Under the pieces are notes generated by a model. The model had not been told where the DNA came from, did not search any database, and was given only the letters and a program-made list of their open reading frames with translations. A program made the translations under genes and the position numbers. From Bacteroidales bacterium (GTDB lineage: Bacteria > Bacteroidota > Bacteroidia > Bacteroidales > WCHB1-69): a stretch of 51,433 bases of DNA. Location: assembly GCA_017961265.1 (NCBI GenBank), contig JAGCXN010000001.1, positions 1 through 51,433 of the forward strand, given 5' to 3'. Shown in pieces: positions 38,901 through 43,419 of this stretch. The stretch's first letter is position 1. Each line of letters begins with the position of its first letter.

Positions 38901-41763
38901 CACCCTCCTCACGGTGAACCTCACCGTCATCACTCCTGATACGGTACGTCTTGAGGAAACAGTTTGCGACAGCTACGTCTGGAACAACGAAGAATTCACT
39001 GAAAGCGGTGTCTATACGAAGAACTTCGAGAACGTCCACGGTTGCGACAGCGTCGTCATCCTGACGCTCACGGTCATCGGCCAGCCCGAAGTGACGATCT
39101 CCACTGCTTACACTACGGTTTGCGCAGGCACAGACGTTCCTGTCACGGCCACGCTGACCTACCGTGCCGGCGAAAGCACCTCCAATGCAACAGAGGTGAG
39201 CTTCACCAGCGACGAAACCTCACGTGATACCACGGCCGGCATCGTCACGGTGATTTACGAAAGCACGCTTTCCGAACTTGCCACCACTACCCAGCTGACC
39301 GCTCAGAGCATCAGCACCGCCAATGGTGTCACCTGCACTGCCGTTGACACGATCGAGATCACGGTGCTGCCCACCGACTCCATCGTCAGCTTCACGGCTA
39401 CGGTCTGCCAGGGTGAGGCCTTCGACCGCAATGAGGAATGGGACGAAGTCTTTGCCTTCGGTATCTCCGGCGAGCGCACACAGGCCGCTATCGCCGCTGA
39501 CAACCGCATCCCGACCGAGATGCGCGACACCATCATCACCGGCCAGAACTCCTGCGGTATCTACCGCGCCGAGCTCATCCTGACCGTCAACCCGTCATTC
39601 ACGGCCAATGATCCTAAGGTTGTGGAAGATGTGGTCTGCGAAGGCTACGACTACGACGGCAATTACAACTTCAACTTCTCTGCTGAGGAGATCGCCGACA
39701 TGCTGACGACCGCTACGGCCAACATCGTCATCGCACGCAGCGAGAACGAATCTTCCACTGGTTGCGACAGCATCACCGAGCTGCGACTCACCGTGATGCC
39801 TTCCGCACGTAGCGAAGCTTACGACACCGTCTGCGGCGTTTACTACGACCAGCGTCAAAACGAAATCACCGAAAGCGGTGACGTTGACTTTATCTATCCG
39901 AATGCTGCTGCCAGCGGTTGCGACTCCATCGTAACCGTCCACGTGACCGTCTATCAGCCCGTCGTGAAGGAAGTTTACGACACGGTCTGCGATGCCTTCA
40001 CTTGGAGCGACAACGATGAAGAGCCTATCACCACAAGCGGCGACTACACGCGTGTCTTCACCGAAGGCGCTGCCAACGGCTGTGACTCTACCGTAATCCT
40101 GCACCTGACAGTCAAAAACAGCACGCACGAGAGCTTCACTGAAGCCGCTTGCGACAGCTTCGCATGGAACAATATTACCTATTACACAAGTGGTACTTAC
40201 ACTTACGAGTACGAGAATGAAGCCGGCTGTCCGAGCGTTGACACGCTGCATCTGACCATCAACAACGCCAGCCGTGTTACAGCAAGCCGTGAGATTGCAC
40301 TGGCTGAGATTCCGTACGAATGGAACGGCGTCACCTTCACAGCTCCTGGCACACAGGAGGTCACCCTCACCAGCAGCACCAACTGCGACAGTGTTGTGGT
40401 GATGACACTTACCATTGAAGGTATGGACAACACCGGCAATGAGCCGACGATTGCTGTCACTTACAACAGCACTGCAGACACCGCCACCATCCGCGTCTTC
40501 GCCAACCAGGCCGATCCTTCCGCCAAGTACTCCCTCAACTACACGTTGACGAAGGATGAGGAAGAAGTGAACGACATGGACTTCGACTGCGGCGGACGTC
40601 TCTACATCGGCACCGAAATGGGTGAATTCATCTATGGTGAAGAACTCAACGCAGTTACTGGCAACGTGCCGCAGAACACGTTCCATATCGCCAACTACCA
40701 CTACGACTACTTCTACCTCAACTTCTTGAACGGACGCGCCAACATCGTGACCAACAGCTTCACACAGCCCGGTACTTATACCGTCACCTTCGAGATGGTG
40801 GCTGAGTCCGATGGTCAGGACTTCCCGATCCCGTTCGACGAAGACCTTACACACCTCATTGGTGGTAAGAACAGCACGCCTTCCACAGAAGTGGTTGCCA
40901 CTGCTACGGTCACCTTCACTATCACTGATGACGGCCAGGGTGGTTCCAGCACTTCCGGACCGGTTCTCGTTCTGACACAGAATGGTCAGGATGTGGAAAC
41001 CGTCAACGATCTCAACACGCCTGTACGTATGACAGTGGATGCCAACGGTTACACCACCAACGAGCGCGTAGCTATCAACTACACGATCCTCGACGAGAAC
41101 GACGAGCCGCTGCCGATGCTCACCAACATCGGTACGGTGAATGTCAAGACGTCTTGGAACGGTCAGCTCTATGGTCAGAATCTGGCTGAAGCCACCGGTT
41201 CAATCCCGAGCGCTTCCTTCTGCCCGATCATCAACTACCGTTACAATTACTTCTATCTTGACTTCCTCACCTTCGACGAGACCTATAGCGAAATCGCCGC
41301 TACTTGGAACGTGCCTGGCACCTACAAGATCAAACTCGAACTGGTACAGATGGCCAACGGTCAGGACTTCCCGCTCACCTACGGCACAAACGGCCAGCGC
41401 ATGGGCGGTAAGATCGCTACCGCTACCGGTGTCACCTTCGATACGAAGACCCTCACCTATAGCGGCTCGAACCAGGCGGCTAACCCGGCAGCTACCGGCA
41501 TCGCTGAGAACAACGGTATCGAGGGTATCTCCCTCTATCCGAACCCGACTCGCGACATCGTCAACGTGAAGCTCAGCCTTGACGGCAACGACAACGCCGA
41601 ACTGCGTCTGTACGACGTTTATGGCAAGCTGCTGAAGACGGTGTCCGTCTCAGGTGCTGTCACCGAAATTGACCTCTCTACCTACGCCAGCGGCATCTAC
41701 CTCGTCAAGCTCGTCAACAACGGCGAAGTGACGGCTGTCGCTAAGGTGATGAAACAACACTAA
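26971..41763 (+). CDS. Giant 4930-aa T9SS type A surface protein
   Basis: Secretory signal at about 1-35 (LILFALLVPTGLKA|Q). Approximate layout: repeated N-domain a1 39-217; CUB 224-344; Fn3 346-431; jelly roll 434-620; InlB-B 620-694; Ig with insert 696-995; Fn3 999-1079; BIG2-like 1080-1167; a2 1168-1345; InlB-B 1350-1427; Ig 1427-1514; Fn3 with a cleaved-adhesin-like insert 1515-1770; a3 1773-1951; Ig-like array with two inserts 1954-3453; CDS-type repeats (CDSxVxLxLxV) 3454-3573 and 3938-4487; four copies of an unassigned ~170-residue domain at 3575-3765, 3766-3937, 4488-4655 and 4656-4832. The type A sorting domain is at 4851-4930 (LYPNPTRDIVNV, LRLYDVYGKLL, ASGIYLVKL). No enzyme motif seen; adhesion or matrix function is likely. 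One uninterrupted frame. Confidence 0.95.
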   Translation: MKAPLSLSKQSSKWQWLLANCLILFALLVPTGLKAQTTVDIGTGTSTGYYPIPGFWGYQYDVYLYTPSEATILNSNLTISKIAYQIYSTSSTTNIAGWQIWVKDVDASYTLSSSTAFSTFTSGATQVYNTTSGTISSTGWYTLNLSTPFQHTAGKALLVAVRGVGCTSSGGCGRNCYYTSVSNTHWYKHQDSSDPGTSTTGSVDNYRANIRLTYTTGGGGTTGPSINLASNLNRTIECGTTYNFYDSGGPSGDYAASEDYTATFTSSGNITLTFSSFSTESVSWDYMYVYDGTSSGTTLINKAGGSTIPSAVTATSGTMTVVWHSDGSVVYPGWAATITASGCVSCAKPNNLSVSNLGASSATISWSGSASSYNLRYKTSSATSWTTLSNITSTSRALSGLSSNTTYQVEVQAVCSSSDQSAWSNTFSFTTTMTPTAIGNGWSDNFEGSNNWAFANGNQTNKWVLGTATNNGGSKSLYISNDGGSSNSYTMTSVQISYAYKLFSFTSGSYIFSYDWKTYGEGSYDYLRVWLAPATATFTAGQLPDGTTSLYDYTSTTPSGWTSLDGGSKLNLQSSWQNQTVQNVSVSAGNYYLVFMWANDGSSGSNPPAAIDNVTITPPPTNVTINVSAGTGGSVSGGGVKTYGSSVTVTANPASCYNFVSWTENGTVVSTNASYTFTAQNDRNLVANFEEVPWQPTLTSNPSATTCITQGTPVTLTAGITGVSNANSLAEYTFATGTDASKWYTLTNTTNLITSSGDSYASSLQDIGFAFPFAGTNYTQFSVNSDGNLRLGSTVTGTSYYSTPFSSSSANYNNPKINGMGFDGYFDISTYNNHVYKQVFGTAPNRVLVVEFRESPYSSSYRANVWNWQVQLSENGDIQIVYGSTAPGSYGSSNQIGLCVSASDGWTINTSTHTPAHFTAGTSTTNASANSWPGVNRYYRFTPPTVQADSYAWSAVGTAGTPSGSTYSVTPTQSANRYTVSVTYEGCTRSTNTTITVQDATPTGLTFSNVTTNRATASWNAGSATSWEYCYDGTNWHSTTSNTVTLTGLTIGTLYHFQVRTASSACPSGIAAGDFETACTARSLTWNDGGSSINLHPFETAQIPANVSTGGGTITYTSWDPTVATIDENGTLTALRPGTTTITAEVPVDDPYCGYIITRNITVNACPEITLGSGTTNNANLPSYYNNSYSLSEQLYSPCEIGKAGTISSIALYNSNSSNTTNRKFDIYLVHTDKNSFSSTSDWIHPTAADKVYSGTANTTFAANGWTTIYFDTPFEYDGIHYLALIMDNNMGSTSTSANFRTYAAEESLSQALRINGTTDYNPTSITTAGNLHQIKNQVKFGICNQNDVTTTVSIAATANPTGGGTITGTGSYDLCETVTLTATPDPCYRFVRWTENGTALPANATSTAISFKATKDRTFVAVFEEWGVSLAANGQASDITVDRGSEVTLTASTSPAPPVTPTYTWAVTAGTEGAIGTNDRTYVVNPEEVTNTYTVTAEVNGCQKSATRTVTTRCPAPTNLQVTYTANGAEITWDGDADSYNVQYSTDGGSYTETLFSDDFENGLDRWTLIDNDGDGYPWMSLSNLTDYTTSYSSVSSWAHNGTNAALSGSFINGPGALSPDNYLISPQITLGGTLTFYARSLDADWPEHFGLAVSTTNTNVSAFTTIQEWDTYEDTEYHLYTVDLSNYSGRGYIAFRNFDVTNQYIVIIDDISITREVQAEPYTSDPETVTSNAYTLTCIGSNAHTVQVQTNCGIDLSEWSEVIVNPNGGGGDVTIGDGTNTYYYYPVNMYYNYSLTQQLYTADEIGTAGPINSISFYYDYTSSFSLPAVELYMKNVSRTSFASNTDMEPVANSDMVWTGTFSASAAGWVTIDLTTPFQYDGTSNLLVCMRDPTDDYPGSSFKFRTHVTDSYSGIHWYSDSYTPSIGTTSFDGSKSYTQYRNNIKLTIGSSVPSTSPGGAIASSTNVTAIDVCASQTQPIVIESVVGVSNGHYKWYRNGVEIPASDTDSYTITSDELQSLDPGTYTYTREAYNVCTEAWEPSEGAYTIDIAPAPTYPDIVVTGYEEPIVCGNEATLSVNTHRDDLTHYWYADAECTIPIGTSSDGTGVGDAITFNVYEDTTIWHQIQEESTPTTETVTFLQQNCDNSDFNGWRISTSTEDQWEVGSGYPSSYNYSTHSGSYCFQIYGQRAEEWSYLYTPTLDLSNCSEVTLTFWYANAEWAGDIDYLAVIYSTDGGNNYTQQWITQAAHSSWTSQTLTLPGGSANFVIAFAMYDNYGYGVVLDDIQVTGVETISNYICPSTAEPITLHVSDLPTPEVQAANVTTPCGVPVTLSVGNNYDENLHYEWSFNDTEFATENIVGEGRSITISQPTNADGYNYYVRCYVIKNNNEHGCESAYATVHVTVEDAPEFTYTPETSICGDNVTLSLENTVEGYTYDWYQDNEPVNTGLNLLLENLTENTSFVINYYPTDNTQMEACYKEKEITVTLRPIIAPVVAISGYAKDAENDIYYCGTPLTFTVTNDTADMANFDYVWFSDEACTQTLNGGSSNRELNIGNLNNLEDRTVYVKACRMNTNLFEPQSAACLSNATSASITIAPIDPVVNAYYLIDPFTFETATKVDVCQDETIELIGSNDYSGTILGDAVDDQEIENKLVWYRTDGNGDSTMVGVTDNETALQVSESEPGTYYYYAFAVGHATQDEVSNSDITTTWNGVETDKGTALAFNVTSPNYTIYLNSLEVYPYDDNNATNVTVYYAQTANADPKDEDAGWAQVGTYQIMKNGNNAVPIVLNNSADEVDNSIVIPANSTYTIYLSADNDLYYNIHSDDNPRRASDPISGAGLLSGTAYGFGSNCNQNFPVPTCASEQSKMEFAGKLNLTLYGGNFCLSENSENHYAVDTVVVHEQSTTPKLEISNNQYYVCHGDDPITLTATATVTGDDISYVWMMDGETFATTTENYIEVPIPDDEEITSVEYSVVISSLTCEMTDPGSVTLNISVVPGVEDIVSDTLCAPANISQLSPSVEGEEFIEEMGWQYADSEDSEEWTTLEDVTHLTSELSGKYFRFFASTPCITGYSNAVVFVIDSVPYYDEDALKTPDPICAGAAFDWEGNNAVPNHINNSGRETRSGWNLFAGGQLTTLTADFQFEFHGIQSDYYQYNCYYVSRCGDTWDSIVSNTVTITIWDVPTIDNDIIIGNKPVCAGNPISIDAPAFTPYGEVIAHGWEYADFPGANHYTRLSDGVDIMDGDFTLGYDMNGKFVRYYVETQCGTAVSNSVQLAITAQPQLSNLTTPEAICDGTPFTLDAPEVTDNGGLDIINADWYVIIGQDDPAKVDADATITEEWNNARLFYLVENECGITSSDTITLTVNPAIGLKAYASLDGDTELEGNGCFGPDYYLVAQTNDMENVEFAWSNQMTGEVVTLERPEAGTYEYTVIATMGTGCEATATVTFTVNELMHKDTTVNVCLGELPYTFDSERQDAIFENGGDYELNYQVGAEGCDSVVTLHLNVYRPTIEHTNIHLCGGESYTWEVNGLTYGGAGIADTTLMDTVYVKGTTWISDLGNHEACDSVIQTLRVVISDGLFIDIPNDDFTVAVGEQVSAVANVRMGCQPTAAKTIMSYQLYKDGEPVDDANRYGALNFTTYLPQQNSHFSTDIAEGNGNIPGTTFNVYNYAFNYFYANFFDEIENQITATWNEPGEYEIKFVVAEMTNGQDFPMTYPTTVNGTATQIPMGGAGSTPTGLTLTDTASIVFHVDGEPVEEEETEPTANYKGHLDIDTTVFTQDINATSEFTLSIVPDAANEPTKLAVDYEIYRNDEMVATGAYGNVHFQTKVQRLNRWFGNDLTGANGSIPANTFTIVYHNYDYFYNHFAENTEHQFTAVWNQPGEYKVKFILRERTAGQDIPLPYNANGDMLIGGHGSANGAIVASDSVVFVVKGETVTLELDETICEDNLPFEYNGLTFTESTTDPVTIPDVNGLYDTLLTVNLTVITPDTVRLEETVCDSYVWNNEEFTESGVYTKNFENVHGCDSVVILTLTVIGQPEVTISTAYTTVCAGTDVPVTATLTYRAGESTSNATEVSFTSDETSRDTTAGIVTVIYESTLSELATTTQLTAQSISTANGVTCTAVDTIEITVLPTDSIVSFTATVCQGEAFDRNEEWDEVFAFGISGERTQAAIAADNRIPTEMRDTIITGQNSCGIYRAELILTVNPSFTANDPKVVEDVVCEGYDYDGNYNFNFSAEEIADMLTTATANIVIARSENESSTGCDSITELRLTVMPSARSEAYDTVCGVYYDQRQNEITESGDVDFIYPNAAASGCDSIVTVHVTVYQPVVKEVYDTVCDAFTWSDNDEEPITTSGDYTRVFTEGAANGCDSTVILHLTVKNSTHESFTEAACDSFAWNNITYYTSGTYTYEYENEAGCPSVDTLHLTINNASRVTASREIALAEIPYEWNGVTFTAPGTQEVTLTSSTNCDSVVVMTLTIEGMDNTGNEPTIAVTYNSTADTATIRVFANQADPSAKYSLNYTLTKDEEEVNDMDFDCGGRLYIGTEMGEFIYGEELNAVTGNVPQNTFHIANYHYDYFYLNFLNGRANIVTNSFTQPGTYTVTFEMVAESDGQDFPIPFDEDLTHLIGGKNSTPSTEVVATATVTFTITDDGQGGSSTSGPVLVLTQNGQDVETVNDLNTPVRMTVDANGYTTNERVAINYTILDENDEPLPMLTNIGTVNVKTSWNGQLYGQNLAEATGSIPSASFCPIINYRYNYFYLDFLTFDETYSEIAATWNVPGTYKIKLELVQMANGQDFPLTYGTNGQRMGGKIATATGVTFDTKTLTYSGSNQAANPAATGIAENNGIEGISLYPNPTRDIVNVKLSLDGNDNAELRLYDVYGKLLKTVSVSGAVTEIDLSTYASGIYLVKLVNNGEVTAVAKVMKQH

Positions 41764-41784
41764 TTGCGGTAATCCGTACAATTC

Positions 41785-41818
41785 AAAAAGGAGGAGATGA
41801 AAATCTCCTCCTTTTTTT
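41785..41818 (+). terminator. Intrinsic terminator of the giant gene
   Basis: AAAAAGGAGGAGAT / ATCTCCTCCTTTTT, a 14-bp perfect stem with a GAAA tetraloop and a T-run, 22 bases after the stop codon. Very strong. Confidence 0.95.
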
Positions 41819-41839
41819 CATTCTTCCCCAAAAATAATG

Positions 41840-41847
41840 TATCTTTG
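41840..41847 (+). promoter_or_regulatory. Putative -7 promoter box for ribE
   Basis: TATCTTTG followed by CGCCG, 24 bases before the ribE ATG at 41872 and just after the terminator of the previous gene. Confidence 0.65.
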
Positions 41848-41871
41848 CGCCGTTTTTGCAAAATCACAACT

Positions 41872-42483
41872 ATGTTTACAGGAATTGTAGAAAAAACCGG
41901 AAAAATCGTCAAAATTGAACAGGAAAACAGCAACTTCCACTTCACCATCGAGGTGGACTTTGCCGACGAGCTAAAAATCGACCAGAGCATGGCCCACGAC
42001 GGCTGCTGCCTGACCGTCGTAAAAGTAGATAAGGAACATAACCAGTACGTGGTAACGGCCATGGACGAAACCATGCTGAAGACCAACCTCCGTACGTGGA
42101 AGGTGGGCTACGAGGTGAACCTCGAACGCAGCATGCGCATGGACGGCCGCTTCGACGGACACATCGTGCAAGGTCACGTCGATCAGACCGCCACTTGCGA
42201 AAAGGTGGTGGACGACAACGGCAGCTGGCGCTACTACTTCACCTACGACACCAAAGGCGGCAACATCACCGTGCCGAAGGGATCCATCTCCGTCAACGGC
42301 GTGAGCCTCACCGTGGTGGACTCCGAAAAGGGACATTTTTCCGTCGCCATCATCCCCTACACCCACAAAGTCACCAACTTCCACAATTTCCAGCCGGGAA
42401 CGGTTGTCAACATCGAATTCGACGTGTTCGGCAAGTACGTCCAACGCCTTTTAGAAGAATACCTTAAAGATTTCAAAAAATAA
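41872..42483 (+). CDS. ribE: Riboflavin synthase, alpha chain
   Basis: 203 residues from ATG 41872; the longer frame from 41797 starts inside the terminator hairpin and is rejected. Two lumazine-binding repeats: first with the N-terminal MFTGIVEKTGKIV and DGCCLTVV, second with GHIVQGHVDQTA and SISVNGVSLTVV. Dismutates 6,7-dimethyl-8-ribityllumazine to riboflavin. The ROK kinase gene begins 4 bases after its stop codon, so they share an operon. Confidence 0.97.
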   Translation: MFTGIVEKTGKIVKIEQENSNFHFTIEVDFADELKIDQSMAHDGCCLTVVKVDKEHNQYVVTAMDETMLKTNLRTWKVGYEVNLERSMRMDGRFDGHIVQGHVDQTATCEKVVDDNGSWRYYFTYDTKGGNITVPKGSISVNGVSLTVVDSEKGHFSVAIIPYTHKVTNFHNFQPGTVVNIEFDVFGKYVQRLLEEYLKDFKK

Positions 42484-42486
42484 CCT

Positions 42487-43413
42487 ATGGGACACACCTA
42501 CGCCATCGGAATTGATATCGGCGGTACAAATACTGACATCGGGCTGGTACGCTCCGACGGGAGCTGCCTCGCCCGCACCAATCTGCCGACCCAAAGTTTC
42601 CGCAGCATCGAAGCTTACGCGGACGCACTCGCGGAAGAAATCCGCAAACTACTATCGGACAAAAAGATAACCGCAGTTGAAGGCGTCGGTATCGGAGCGC
42701 CCAACGGCAACTACTACACCGGCACCATCGACTACGCGCCGAACCTCCCATTCAAGGGGAGGCTGTTCCTTCAGGAGATGATCAGCAGCCGTCTGAACGT
42801 GAAAGTGGTGCTGACCAACGACGCGAATGCAGCGGCTTTCGGCGAGAAAGTTTACGGCGGTGCCCGCGAACTCAGCGACTTCATCCTCATCACCTTAGGG
42901 ACGGGCGTGGGTAGCGGCATCTTCGTCAATGGACAGATGGTTTATGGGCACGACGGTTTTGCCGGCGAACTCGGCCACGCCACCCTCTATCCGGACGGAC
43001 GGCTCTGCTCGTGCGGGCGCAAGGGATGTCTGGAGCAATATACTTCTGCCCGTGGTATCGTACAGACTTACAAGGTGATATGTCAGGAGACGAGCCTTGC
43101 GCCCGCAGAAGTCACCTGCCGCGACCTGACCCAGATGGCCGACAACGGTGACGAACGGGCCCGTGAGACGTGGCGCCGGACAGCCCGTTGTTTAGGCATC
43201 GCTTTGTCCAACGCCGTCTGCTTCTCCTCCCCCCAAGCCATCTTCCTGATGGGCGGCCCCGTCAAAGCCGGTCACTGGCTGCTCGACCCTCTGCAGGAGT
43301 TCTTCGAAGAGGCACTCCTGCCCATCTACAAAGGGAAAACGAAAATCCTTCGCTCACAGCTCCCCGAAAACGATGCCGCCGTCTTGGGCGCCGCAGCACT
43401 AGTGTACGAATAA
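42487..43413 (+). CDS. ROK-family sugar kinase (glucokinase-like)
   Basis: 308 residues. Phosphate-1 loop GIDIGGTNTDIGLV (about 8-21), catalytic Asp in LTNDANAAAFGE, phosphate-2 LGTGVGSGIF, and the ROK zinc site GELGHATLYPDGRLCSCGRKGCLEQY (His plus CxCxxxxC). Probably phosphorylates glucose or another hexose with ATP. Downstream of ribE in the same transcript; it ends 6 bases before the converging parC gene. Confidence 0.93.
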   Translation: MGHTYAIGIDIGGTNTDIGLVRSDGSCLARTNLPTQSFRSIEAYADALAEEIRKLLSDKKITAVEGVGIGAPNGNYYTGTIDYAPNLPFKGRLFLQEMISSRLNVKVVLTNDANAAAFGEKVYGGARELSDFILITLGTGVGSGIFVNGQMVYGHDGFAGELGHATLYPDGRLCSCGRKGCLEQYTSARGIVQTYKVICQETSLAPAEVTCRDLTQMADNGDERARETWRRTARCLGIALSNAVCFSSPQAIFLMGGPVKAGHWLLDPLQEFFEEALLPIYKGKTKILRSQLPENDAAVLGAAALVYE

Positions 43414-43419
43414 AGTACT

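Noticed and set aside
36784-39039. 751-aa open frame antisense to the giant gene, with several others at 33733-34914 and 39595-40854
   Set aside because: Shadow frames produced by GC-biased third positions of the giant gene. They lack signal, motif or start context, while the forward frame is a continuous recognisable multidomain protein.
41797-41871. Longer riboflavin synthase starting at 41797
   Set aside because: That ATG is inside the giant gene's terminator stem and upstream of a good promoter box; MFTGIVE at 41872 is the universal N-terminus.
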